Shown here: positions 9,299-20,312 of the stretch, one piece after another
Layout of the letters: each line of letters opens with the position of its first letter
Numbering within the stretch: position 1 is the stretch's first letter
From: Ochromonas danica
Lineage: Eukaryota > Sar > Chrysophyceae > Chromulinales > Chromulinaceae
DNA length: 64,000 nt
NCBI GenBank assembly: GCA_015146655.1
Contig: VKHL01000038.1
Location: forward strand, 1-64,000
Direction of reading: 5' to 3'
The notes under the pieces: generated by a model
The model's input: only the letters and a program-made list of their open reading frames with translations
Databases searched by the model: none
What the model was told of the DNA's origin: nothing
Position numbers and translations under genes: made by a program

Positions 9299-12200
9299 AT
9301 GAGTAGTGCCAAACAGCAAGCAGATGGGAACATCCAGACCTTCCTTCGTATTCGTCCCAGTAAGAAAGCCAGTGGCTACTTCGCTGTGGATGACATGGAC
9401 CCTGACGCTTTATTCTTCTCTCTTCCTGACAACTACAAATCTGATTATATCAATAATTCCAAGTTGAAGCATAACTTTCATTTTAATGGAATTTTGGACA
9501 TGACAGTAAATCAAGATATTGTCTTTAATCGTGTAGGAACAGCTGCAGTGAATAATGCTCTAGAAGGATTTAATTCTACTGTCTTTGCTTATGGACAAAC
9601 AGGTAGTGGCAAGACTTTCACATTGACTGGTGGAGTGGAGAAATATTCTGATCGTGGTCTTATTCCACGTTGTCTCGCAATGCTCTTCAAGGAATTCCGC
9701 AGTCGGACAGACATGCAGTATAAGGTCTACATCTCTTATTTGGAGATATACAATGAGCAAGGATATGATCTACTCGATCCTACTGAGTCAAAAGCGTTAG
9801 AAGACTTGCCGAAAGTAAGTCTCTCGTTGTCTCCCAATTGTCTTCAATTATCAGTTAATGTCTTCATCTTCCCACAATAAATTATGCTTTCTGTATGGAA
9901 CTATATGATAGGTCAGTCTGCTAGAAGATGAATATGGTAACTTCCACTTGAAAAACCTGTCAATGCATCCTGCGGAATCAGAAGAAGATGCTCTAAACCT
10001 GCTGTTCTTGGGAGATGCTAATCGCGCTATTGCAGAAACTCCTATGAATATGGTGAGCAAATCTCAGTGAAACATTTCATGTTTATGTTGGAATTGAATA
10101 GAAGTAATGAGCTTATTGACGTGTTAGGCGTCTTCCCGATCTCATTGCATATTCTCGATCTCTCTAGAGGCCCGTCAGGCTGGTTCTGATAAAGTTCGAC
10201 GATCCAAACTTCATCTTGTCGATCTTGCAGGTTTGCTTTTACCTGTCTTAGGTTTTGTTGCATGTTTCATATCTTCTTGATATTATGTGGGTAACAGGAA
10301 GTGAGAGAGTGAGCAAGACTAACAGTCACGGTAGCGTGTTAACGGAAGCAAAGTATATCAATTCTTCTTTGTTCTTTCTTGAGATGGTGATCGTTGCTTT
10401 GTATGAGAAGGCAACGAAAGGTCGCACGCATGTTCCATATCGTAATTCGATGATGACTTCAGTTCTACGTGACAGTCTGGGAGGCAATTGTAAAACTATT
10501 ATGATTGCTACCATAAACCCTGAGCCGTCACATACAGAGGAATCTCTATCCACTTGCCGGTAGGTATTGTGCATTGCTCGAGCTCACAGTGCTTCACATT
10601 ATGATGTTTTTGTTTAGATTTGCTCAACGTGTTTCTCTCATTAAAAACAAAGCGTCTATTAATGAAGAACAAGACCCTACCCAAGTAATTCGTCGTCTGA
10701 AGAATGAAGTTCTTAGTTTGCGAGAAGAAATGGCGTTTCTGAAAGGAGAGCAAGGAGAAGAAGAGTTGCTGAATGAGCAGGAGAAAGAAACTCTCAAAGA
10801 ACAGTGCAGAGTTTATTGTCGAGATCCGGACCCTGCAGCTATTCTAAATATAGGTGAGAATAAATAGGATGGTTTGCTTCTGTGGTATTAGTAGCCGATT
10901 AATATACAATTGTTATTGCTGTTTTATAGGGAACCTCACGTTGACAAAGATCAAAGAAGCCTTTTTCGTCATGAAAACATTTGTTCGAGAGGCCAGGTAA
11001 GGTCTTAGATGATGTTTGATTCTACAGTTTGTGTGGTTATTATCTCGTTTTCGCAGCTCAAGCTCTGGTAGTCCGCGACCATCTTCTGAAGCTATAGGAC
11101 CAGGAGGAGATGGAGCAGCTCGGTCGGAAGAAGTTGAGAAGCTCTCCAAGCAAGTGCGAGATCTGAAGTCATTGCTTCTTCAAAGAGATTCTGAAATAAC
11201 CATCTTAGTTAACATGGTGAAGCAAGGCAAGACGGAGAGAGATGTCCAGGAATCACAGCGGCCAACCACTTCCTCCTCAACAACTTCTTCCCTACCCTCA
11301 GGTCCTCCGGATAATAGCCGGTCTATGCAACGCATTGGAGCGAATACTCTCAGCAATGATCCTGCAGTGGCACAAAAAGAACGTGAGGAGCGATTGGTGA
11401 AGCGCCATCTCTTCGGAGTGCCTCCTCCTCCTGATCCATCCATCTTCGATGATGCAGCAGGTATCAGCAGTTAAAGTGGAAAAAGCATGCTGTGAATATT
11501 TTTCTTATTCTTTCATGTATCTTATCTACAGCGAGCTTTGAGTGGTTTCGAGAGCGCTGCAGTCTCAGTGCCTCCTTACAGGAGAATAAAGAAGTGTTAC
11601 GAGACAAGATTGCTGAAGCAAAGACTGCGGGCGAGCGTGCGCAACAAAGTAGAAACACAATTGCCTACCTGAAGAACTCGATTGAGGCAATCCGTCGAGA
11701 AAGGTAAGATAGGCAATTTTTCGTTCAATTTATAGTTAACTAACTCCTACCAAATACATTCAGAGCCTTACAACGACTAAATAATGGCGACGATGGAGAT
11801 ACTCCTGAACAAGAATCCCAAGAGGAAGCCACCTATCGACGTGCGATAGAACAAGAGAAAGCTGTCTATCAAGAGAGCTTTGATCGCCTTCGTGTTCTCA
11901 AGCCAGAGATTGAACATGTCCGCAAGGTTGGTGATGTTGATCCATTGCACGATTGATAGGTCGTCTCTAATATTATGAATGAATTTGGTAGCTTTTGGAG
12001 AAGTGCAGAATGAATATGCAAAGTCAGTTTGACCAATGGTACAGTCAGTTGCACACCAAAACTGGCGTGGCTATGGTACAACGAGCTGTCCAGGACAGTC
12101 AGAACTCCATTCAATCTCTTCTCAACTCCAGTGCCAGTACTGCTCCTCCTGCTGCCTTCTCCAACAGCATGAGTGGGAATAGTGTGGGAGGAGGAGGGGG

Positions 12201-12429
12201 AGGCTCGACAGCTCAGGTCTCAAGCAGCTATAGCAGTACGAGCACACTCAACACGACATTCCAACAGCCAGTGGCAGCGGCAGGAAGCAAAGGAAGCAGT
12301 CAACGCTACGATCGAAGGGATGAAAAAGCGGAGAGAAAAGCCAAGTTTGAAGATGATGACGTGAACGAAGACATCATGGCATTTTACCAGGCCAAGGAGG
12401 AACTATTGAAGCGTCGAGGACAGGCTTGA
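9299..12429 (+). CDS. Kinesin-9 family motor (KIF6/KIF9-like)
   Basis: Ten exons (9299-9814, 9912-10052, 10128-10230, 10298-10559, 10618-10853, 10930-10996, 11057-11460, 11532-11703, 11764-11926, 11992-12429) give 833 residues with every phase consistent. The motor domain is N-terminal: P-loop GQTGSGKTFT, switch I ASSRSH, switch II LVDLAGSE, and the block HVPYRNSMMTSVLRDSLGGN. The signature LLFLGDANRAIAETPMN and the neck STCRFAQRVSLIKNKASINEE are typical of kinesin-9 (KIF6/KIF9/KLP1), which drives motility at the axonemal central pair. The tail has coiled coils (EEVEKLSKQVRDLKSLLLQ; REALQ-like segment) and Ser/Gly linkers. Its presence argues that the organism builds motile flagella at some stage. 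Subfamily (KIF6 versus KIF9) is not settled by eye. Confidence 0.93.
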
Positions 12430-12821
12430 AGGCTCTTGTTATTGACTTGTAAATATTAAATTTGGAGACTTGAGAGAGCTCCGCAAGGACTGAGAAAGAT
12501 TTTGAACTATTCAATTGGACATACACATGACACGTACGTATCACTGCAGAGCTTACAGAGCATCCAATAGAATGTTCCTATCAACAAAGACTACCTCATC
12601 TGATAGACCTCACCAACTAATCCACTCTCAATGAAAAGAAAAAATGAAGAATATGACATGCCAGAACACGAAAATGATCTGCAAAAGGTATCAAGGTATT
12701 ATCTAAATTAGATTCTAAGCATTAACCCTTTACTTCAAACACTCACAAAGTTCTGCAAATCAGAAGAGAGGATTGCAGTCATTCTTGGGGTTTCTATTAT
12801 AAGTGTGTGCGTGGACCAATA
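12430..12821. other. Spacer between kinesin and tRNA
   Basis: No gene seen. The last 20 bases (GTGTGTGCGTGGACCAAT) are shared with the flanks of the two other initiator tRNA copies and may be part of their Pol III context. Confidence 0.5.
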
Positions 12822-12893
12822 AGCGAGATGGCGCAGAGGAAGCGCATAGGGCCCATAACCCTAGGGTCGGTGGATCGAAACCATCTCTCGCTA
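12822..12893 (+). tRNA. Initiator tRNA-Met (CAT), copy 1
   Basis: A 72-base cloverleaf: acceptor stem AGCGAGA pairs with TCTCGCT at 12886-12892, discriminator A. The anticodon stem TAGGG/CCCTA encloses the loop CCCATAA, anticodon CAT. Eukaryotic initiator hallmarks are the A1:T72 pair, three G:C pairs at the base of the anticodon stem, and GATCGAAAC in the T arm in place of TTC. A T-run (TTTT) just after the end fits Pol III termination. Confidence 0.95.
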
Positions 12894-13789
12894 TTTTGTT
12901 ATTTTATTATCCCTACCACTTTTTGACTCTTGTTATGGTATTACTGAACAACAACAACAACAACAGAAGTCAAGTTCATCTTCTTTTAGTCTAGCTCTAT
13001 ATGGATGGTTAACACAACTAACGTTAACCTCAAGCATCACACTATGAGCTAGTCTAGTCTAATCTCCATCATAGACTAGCTAGCTATCTTAGCATTACAC
13101 CAAAAGAAGCGACACATATGACTCTGTAAGGCGCATGACATGTAAGCCAACATGTTTGTAATCTTGATGTTTGGACGGCAGAGAAAGTGAAGAAGATGAT
13201 GTTACAGGAACACCATCACTTGTCAATGAGAGAGGAGGAGGAGGAGGAGGAGGAGGAGTACTGTAGCATTAACTTAAACAAATCTGAGTTAAGTTACAGT
13301 CTCTCTCATAGAGATAGTGAAGTATGAAGTCATCACTATACATTACATTACATTATATTACATTGTAGTGAAGTTACATATACATAGTGTAGTTGCATAA
13401 GATAGTAGAGTGACACTAGTTTGTTACAATACCATACCATAGACTACTACCATAGACTACTACCATANNNNNNNNNNACTACTACCATAGACTACTACCA
13501 TAGACTACTATAGACTATCATAACGTTAGACTACCATGCGATACCAATGAAACACTTCTCTCATAAGAAGAATATTGTCATAATTGGGTATAATATCATA
13601 TGATGGGATGAACGTCGACAGACACACTACACCACACCATACCACATCATAGTATAGCATAGTATAGCATATAGTCTACTAGCTTACAGTATAGTCTATT
13701 AGATGGTCTATATTACACTATAGCACATCATAGCATAGTATAGCATAGCATATAGTCCGCTATACAATACTTAATCATCTTCCTCATAT
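12894..13789. other. Low-complexity spacer with AT-rich repeats
   Basis: No gene seen. Contains short microsatellites (CAA, GGA), many TAGTCTA/ATAGACTA words, CCATACCATA and TAGCATAGTATAGCATA repeats, and a run of N. It leads directly into the left arm of the large inverted repeat. Confidence 0.6.
13430..13520. repeat. Tandem ACTACCATAG repeat with assembly gap
   Basis: A tandem array of the unit ACTACCATAG(ACT) interrupted by ten N (13468-13477). The true copy number is unknown because the gap falls in the repeat. Confidence 0.85.
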
Positions 13790-14504
13790 AGGTCTTGGGG
13801 GATCATCTTCCTCATCAGTCGATGCAGAAGTGGTAGTCTCTTCCATTGATTTGCCTGCCATTGCCCAACGAGTTGCAAGTAGGCAAGACAAGGATGCAGC
13901 CAGTGCCTCCCCGCCTGTTGTCATCCTTGTCAAAGATGTGGCTGCAGCTCGTCTCTTGCCTCAGGTTGAGAAAGGTCTGGAGTGCCTTCCTCCTCGCTCC
14001 TATCTATTTCTACATCTCCACCCTGCTCAAGCAGAGCATTATCAAACTACTGCAAGTCTCCTGGGAGTGTCAACGGACCTTGACCGCCTTCGTCAGCACT
14101 CGACCTTGCAGAGCCATCTCCAAATCCCCCACTTCCTTCCTCACTTGAGCGAGACTGCAACCCCATCGAAAGCACAACTCGAGCAATGTCGTGAAGAAGA
14201 GCTTCATAATATCCAGGGAGAAAACAGTCGTCGTCTCAGCGTGTTGCTCAGTGAAGACACAGAGCCCGCATACCAACGCTTCCATTCGCTGCTGTCCATC
14301 ACTGGAGAGAGACGGGAAATGCGAGGGCGACTGTTGTCAGGAGAGTTGGCCGCAATGCCGAGACTTGTGGCAGTGAGGCCTGACGGTCACATTGCAGCCA
14401 GTCTTCCTTTGAGACAAGAAGATGGCGAGGAGCAGGTCAAGGCTTTCTGTCAGACTCTGGCATCTTCTCTGGGACTACCCCTTGGTGGTGCTGGTAGTCG
14501 ATAA
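13790..14504 (+). pseudogene. Truncated copy of FAD monooxygenase 3' end
   Basis: A 5'-truncated duplicate of the last 715 coding bases of the FAD monooxygenase on the other strand (17423-18137). The translated part (from VVSSIDLPAIAQRV to the C-terminal LPLGGAGSR) is the same in both. The break at 13790 falls mid-codon in exon 3 with no start codon, splice site or FAD-binding domain upstream, so this copy cannot make the enzyme. The near absence of differences means either a very recent duplication or ongoing gene conversion between the arms. Confidence 0.9.
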
Positions 14505-14986
14505 GAGGAATAGTTGGTCATACTAGTATCGTATTTGTTAGGAATCTCATGAAACATCCCCTTTTTCTTGGTATTGACATGTCTCTCTTCTCTCTTCTCC
14601 CTTCCATCCGGCATTCGTTCAGATTGGGACGATACCTTCAGTCATAGTATTGTCCGCAGCTCGCCAGAGTCACCTGAACCTGAACTTAGCATCACAAATT
14701 GTCAAAGAAGAGAAAGCCAAAGTCTCACTCTTTCGCCTCTTCCTCCTCTCCTCCTAGCTGCTGCTGGTACTGTTGACTATTGACTACTGGCTACTGGTTG
14801 ATGACTGGATCCAGTATTGCCAAGGTGAGTATTGTCTTGACGATCTCTCCAATAAAACAACTACAAAACCTTCCCTCAAGTCATCTATCTCATCTGGTCT
14901 GTTGTGAATGGAATGTTGTTAGTATTACTGCGTGTGTAGGTAGTAGTAGTAGGGGTTTGTATAGTGTGTGTGTGCGTGGACCAATA

Positions 14987-15058
14987 AGCGAGATGGCGCA
15001 GAGGAAGCGCATAGGGCCCATAACCCTAGGGTCGGTGGATCGAAACCATCTCTCGCTA
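14987..15058 (+). tRNA. Initiator tRNA-Met (CAT), copy 2
   Basis: Identical 72-base sequence to the copy at 12822-12893, including acceptor stem, CAT anticodon and A discriminator, with the same upstream GTGTGTGCGTGGACCAAT and downstream ATTTTGTTATTTT context. It lies inside the left arm of the inverted repeat. Confidence 0.95.
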
Positions 15059-15247
15059 TTTTGTTATTTTGTCATCCTGTAGACTACATTTACCTCCTCC
15101 TTTCTCTTTTGACCTCTTTTGACCTCGAACACAAAGAGTCAGTCAGATAATCTTTTTCTTATCTTTATTAACTTGTAAAAGGAAACTAGTAGAGGACGCC
15201 GAATGCCAAGGTATGGTATGGATTGTATGATGTCTCAAAATCGTCAT

Positions 15248-16679
15248 TGTAGATGATATTAGTCTGAGGCAGGGGTATCGTTAACTTAAGTAGTTTAGTA
15301 TTGATGATGATAGTGTTTGGTTGCTGTCATGTGGTGATTGTTAGCGTATGTGTAGCCTAGGAATAGTCTAGCTGAGATGGACATATGCAGTGCAGTGTAA
15401 CTGTCAGAAAGCTATATTTGAAGTGTTGAGGAATGATCTGATGTCACAGATAATAACAAACAGATCAAATCATACTGTACTCTTGTTATTCACTCACTCT
15501 GTTGTTAATCTATCTATTAGTAACACTTCGAATGGTAACAAGGACTGGATCACCCTACACACATACATACACACACATACATACATATACACATGTTGTA
15601 TGTTGTATCATGTTAATAAAGGTCTAGTAATCATTATGATCAATGAAGTATTTACAGTAAATATTCAAGAAATGCTACTAACAACAATAACAGCATACTA
15701 ACAACAAAACTATTATTTTCGCTAATATCAAACATCTTGTACCAGTGGATGCTTCAAGCATAACTTATAGATTTAGCCAAACTATCTATCAACAACGACG
15801 ACAGCTTCCATTAGGCTATCCTCATTATGATGTGTTTCTTGCTATACTGTTTTAACTTCATATTACCTCAGTAGTTGCTTAACAATGACAAGTAACAAGG
15901 TTAACGAGCAACAACAATAACAACTAACACAATACAATGCACAGGACCGAGATGTTAACATGATTATAGTCAGTCAATAACAACACATAAACTTCAAAAC
16001 AACGACCATCATCATCATCATCATCACCACCTCCACAACCACCACCACCACCACCACCACCACCAACAGTGACAATAACACAAACGACAGACAACAATGA
16101 CCACAAACTTCATCTCAAACAACATATTCACAGTCAAGCATAATCATACTGTCCTTTACCTGATCAGTCTGACTGTCAGACAATAGAAGCTACAATACCA
16201 TACTACCTCTACATGACTGTTCAAGCATGCACAGTAGTACAACGGAGCACCTAACATGCACACATAATACCCGCGATACTCAACACTGCACTGCACTGCA
16301 CTGCATATCTCTATCTCAGCTGCAAAGGTCATGTGGAGATGGTGAGGTTACGTTCGTCATCTCCACATGACCTTTGTTGAAATATGCTGTGCAGCTGTGG
16401 TCTCACCCTAGACTATTCCTAGGCTACTGTACATACACTAACAACCACCACATGACAGCAACCAAACACTATCATCATCATAATCATCATCATCATCATC
16501 ATCACTATTAGCACAACAGTTGAAGTCGGTATCGACCCAAAGGATCTGTCTGCTTCAGTGAGCCTCAATTAATTTAGGGAGGGAGGAGACACGTCTGAAG
16601 GAAGATGGAAGGAGCTGATCATTAGACTCGGGTCTATAGTCTATCAAGCTTGCTGTACTAAACTACTTAAGTTAACGAC
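15248..16679. other. Divergent core of the inverted repeat
   Basis: The region between the arms has no gene I can support. It holds CA/TA and CCA microsatellites (about 15555-15592, 16011-16070), a CAT repeat (about 16478-16504), and broken inverted homology: 15307-15370 resembles the reverse complement of about 16425-16480 (GATAGTGTTTGGTTGCTGTC words). A perfect 19-base hairpin sits at 16323-16376. Confidence 0.6.
16323..16376. repeat. Perfect 19-bp hairpin
   Basis: CAAAGGTCATGTGGAGATG at 16323-16341 is exactly complementary to 16358-16376, with a 16-base loop. It lies near the middle of the large inverted repeat. It could be a foldback transcript or a small inverted-repeat element; nothing in the loop identifies it. 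Confidence 0.8.
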
Positions 16680-18137
16680 ATGACGATTTTGAGACATCAT
16701 ACAATCCATACCATACCTTGGCACTCGGCGTCCTCTACTAGTTTCCTTTTACAAGTTAATAAAGATAAGAAAAAGATTATCTGACTGACTCTTTGTGTTC
16801 GAGGTCAAAAGAGGTCAAAAGAGAAAGGAGGAGGTAAATGTAGTCTACAGGATGACAAAATAACAAAATAGCGAGAGATGGTTTCGATCCACCGACCCTA
16901 GGGTTATGGGCCCTATGCGCTTCCTCTGCGCCATCTCGCTTATTGGTCCACGCACACACACACTATACAAACCCCTACTACTACTACCTACACACGCAGT
17001 AATACTAACAACATTCCATTCACAACAGACCAGATGAGATAGATGACTTGAGGGAAGGTTTTGTAGTTGTTTTATTGGAGAGATCGTCAAGACAATACTC
17101 ACCTTGGCAATACTGGATCCAGTCATCAACCAGTAGCCAGTAGTCAATAGTCAACAGTACCAGCAGCAGCTAGGAGGAGAGGAGGAAGAGGCGAAAGAGT
17201 GAGACTTTGGCTTTCTCTTCTTTGACAATTTGTGATGCTAAGTTCAGGTTCAGGTGACTCTGGCGAGCTGCGGACAATACTATGACTGAAGGTATCGTCC
17301 CAATCTGAACGAATGCCGGATGGAAGGGAGAAGAGAGAAGAGAGACATGTCAATACCAAGAAAAAGGGGATGTTTCATGAGATTCCTAACAAATACGATA
17401 CTAGTATGACCAACTATTCCTCTTATCGACTACCAGCACCACCAAGGGGTAGTCCCAGAGAAGATGCCAGAGTCTGACAGAAAGCCTTGACCTGCTCCTC
17501 GCCATCTTCTTGTCTCAAAGGAAGACTGGCTGCAATGTGACCGTCAGGCCTCACTGCCACAAGTCTCGGCATTGCGGCCAACTCTCCTGACAACAGTCGC
17601 CCTCGCATTTCCCGTCTCTCTCCAGTGATGGACAGCAGCGAATGGAAGCGTTGGTATGCGGGCTCTGTGTCTTCACTGAGCAACACGCTGAGACGACGAC
17701 TGTTTTCTCCCTGGATATTATGAAGCTCTTCTTCACGACATTGCTCGAGTTGTGCTTTCGATGGGGTTGCAGTCTCGCTCAAGTGAGGAAGGAAGTGGGG
17801 GATTTGGAGATGGCTCTGCAAGGTCGAGTGCTGACGAAGGCGGTCAAGGTCCGTTGACACTCCCAGGAGACTTGCAGTAGTTTGATAATGCTCTGCTTGA
17901 GCAGGGTGGAGATGTAGAAATAGATAGGAGCGAGGAGGAAGGCACTCCAGACCTTTCTCAACCTGAGGCAAGAGACGAGCTGCAGCCACATCTTTGACAA
18001 GGATGACAACAGGCGGGGAGGCACTGGCTGCATCCTTGTCTTGCCTACTTGCAACTCGTTGGGCAATGGCAGGCAAATCAATGGAAGAGACTACCACTTC
18101 TGCATCGACTGATGAGGAAGATGATCCCCCAAGACCT
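16680..18137 (-). repeat. Right arm of the 1.46 kb inverted repeat
   Basis: Reverse complement of 13790-15247. This arm is continuous with the complete FAD monooxygenase gene, so it is probably the source and the left arm the copy. The boundary at 18137 lies inside exon 3 of that gene. Confidence 0.93.
16869..16940 (-). tRNA. Initiator tRNA-Met (CAT), copy 3
   Basis: Same 72-base initiator tRNA on the minus strand, the mirror of copy 2 within the right arm (14987+16940 = 31927). Same flanking sequences as the other two copies. Confidence 0.95.
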
Positions 18138-19901
18138 GCAATAGCAGTAGGAACAGGCGGGGTAAGAAGTAACCAGAAATGCTCCAGTCTTCGTCCCTCT
18201 TGCCATGGACCTGTCCCAGTCGAATAGCTGAAACCAAGATCTTGGTCTGGAAAGATAAGCGGCAAGGTTTTGCCTTCATCAGATAGCTTCTGCAATGCTT
18301 GTACTCGTAGACGACCATATACATTGGCCCACCACTTCTGCAATAGCTGCAGGGATTGCAATCCAAGGTCCATCGCAGACAAGAATGCTTGCTTACGAAT
18401 CTTTTCAGGCAAGAGGTAGCTCAATACTGTCGTATCCTGTGCGATCTTCCGTGCTACTTCTGCATAAGCAGGATCAACTCCTAAAGCTTGAGCTGCTGCT
18501 GCACTCTTTGCATAGTTGCGTAGAGCAAAGGCAGTGTTATCCTTTGCGACCTTTTGTCTCTCTATGTTTCATCATATCATCAAATGGCATATGAAAGGTG
18601 TTTAAACTAATTGGCGATAAATATGATGATCAGCATATAGTACCTTTCTCATAAGAATTAGCCAACCAGCTTTGTTTTGCTTGACCATGAACTGTTCGAG
18701 CTAACTTCCAGGCGAGATTATGAGCATCTTGAATGCCCGTGTTCATACCAAAGCCTCCAGCAGGAGGGAACTTGTGTGCTGCGTCGCCTGCAAGATAGAC
18801 ACGATGGTATCGAGGGTCAACATAGTGCTCCGCCACTTCCGCATGCATTACCCAATGATGAATAGCGCGGATATCGATTTTCAACCTTCCTCCTCCATTG
18901 CCTTCTCTAGAGGTATCAAAGAGTGTTGCTTCTAAGATAGCTCTCACTCGACTTTCCGTGAAATCATGTGAGCTTTCAAAAGGTGGGAAATATGGAATCT
19001 GACAAATCCATTCATCCTTCACAGGATCATGTGAGACATAGACGACAACTCGTTGTTGATGGAATAAGAAATAGAGCATGGCAGTACGAGAAGGGAGGCG
19101 TTGTCGAAGTTGATCACAATAGAAATGAACATTCATGAGATGTTGTAGCTTATGTTCTCCTAAGGTCTCAATGCCTAAGAGAGAGCGCACTTTGCTATGC
19201 GCTCCATCACATCCAATGAGATAGTCTGTTGTGAGGGAAAGAAGATTCCCATCGGATTGACGAACTGTTGCTACGACACGATCTTTTTCCAATGTGATAT
19301 TCTGTAATTCATGTCCAAAATACACACTCTTGTCTGCTAGACTATCAATAGCATTAGTAGAGGTGGTGTTGGTGTTGGTGTTGGAGGAGGAGGAGGAAGA
19401 AGAAGAAGGTGGTGGTGACGTAAGAAGGATCTCTTCGAAGACACTCTGTGCAAGGTGAATGTTGGAGGACGGGGAGATCTGCCAGAAGGAAGGATCAGTC
19501 CGTGCGAATTGGTCCTCTCGAAGGAAAGGTCTCTCACTAGCCACACTATGACAATAGACAAAGTCTCTATATCATCAAAGAGAGAGATAGAAAGACAAGC
19601 AGCATGACATGGTGACATCATGGTTAGCAATAGTAAGTGAATTGTAAGTGGCATAGAGGCCTTACCTCCAAGTGATAGAAGGAGGAGTAGCTGCTACAGC
19701 ACGAACATAGTCTTCCCAACATAAACTTCTTAAGATCTCCATAGTACGACCATTGATATAATGTGCTTGTGGATGATGTCTTAGTCCTAATCGTTTTTCC
19801 AATACTTTACATTGTAGACCATAACGACGAAGAAGTTTGGAAAGGAGAACACCTACAGGACCTGCTCCTACAATGAGGACTTGGTTGTGTTGATGTATCA
19901 T
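17423..19901 (-). CDS. FAD-dependent aromatic-ring monooxygenase (PHBH fold)
   Basis: Exons 19901-19666, 19545-18644 and 18561-17423 give 758 residues with consistent phases. Class A flavin monooxygenase motifs are all present: dinucleotide-binding VLIVGAGPVGVLLSKLLRR, the DG motif DYLIGCDGAHSKVRSLLG, and the GD motif RVYLAGDAAHKFPPAGGFGMN. The long C-terminal part resembles the thioredoxin-like domain found in phenol hydroxylase relatives. Such enzymes use NAD(P)H and O2 to hydroxylate aromatic compounds; the substrate is unknown. The start used is the ATG before IHQHNQ; an in-frame ATG at 20024 would add 41 residues that look like leader. A poly-Ser/Thr-Asn insertion (from GGT/GGA repeats) lies near residue 125. 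The 3' 715 bases are duplicated in the left inverted-repeat arm, and scraps of exon 1 recur in the downstream array. Confidence 0.9.
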
Positions 19902-20312
19902 CTTTGCTAACTTTGCCTTGCCTTGCCTTGGCTTCTGTGAGGAGTTGGGCAAACAAAGCACTTCAGCGACTTCATCATTCGCCACTTCCTCAGAAAGCCA
20001 GACTGGTGAAGTTAAAGTCTGCACCTGACCATAAATTTACAGCTTATAGTCTATACACTACGATTGTAAAACATACGTCCGTTCGAAGTTCAATCCGAAT
20101 GTTTGTGTGTTGAATGTTAGTTCCTGGTCACCCTATAAAGCCTAATCTGAAACCTAACACAGTTGCAAACAATACCAACAAGGTACAAGAGCACACAGGA
20201 GGAAAGACAAAGAGAAAGAGATATTTATAGCTTATGCATCTACACAGCTGCATTGTTCTGGGTCTACAACCTTATCTTCTCAAGTCCATAGACCATTTCA
20301 TCTCTTACTCAT
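19902..20312. other. Spacer between FAD monooxygenase and array
   Basis: Contains the FAD monooxygenase upstream region and, from 20086, the left edge of the tandem array (3' flank of the first NmrA-like gene). No separate gene seen. Confidence 0.5.

Larger units (their letters stand above)
13790..15247 (+). repeat. Left arm of a 1.46 kb inverted repeat
   Basis: This segment is the reverse complement of 16680-18137 (position x pairs with 31927-x). I found one mismatch in the stretches compared (15203 against 16724). It carries a truncated FAD monooxygenase 3' end, its downstream region and an initiator tRNA gene. Beyond 15247 the match continues only in broken form (CGTTAACTTAAGTAGTTTAG at 15279-15298). 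Confidence 0.93.

Noticed and set aside
12803-12994. ORF of 63 residues (MCAWTNKRDGAEEAH...) and its two relatives at 14968-15150 and 16777-16959
   Set aside because: They are translations of the initiator tRNA genes and flanks, repeated because the tRNA is repeated.
14568-15082. ORFs of 71 and 100 residues downstream of the monooxygenase, present in both palindrome arms
   Set aside because: Two copies are due to the inverted repeat, not conservation; no recognisable domain and one overlaps the tRNA.
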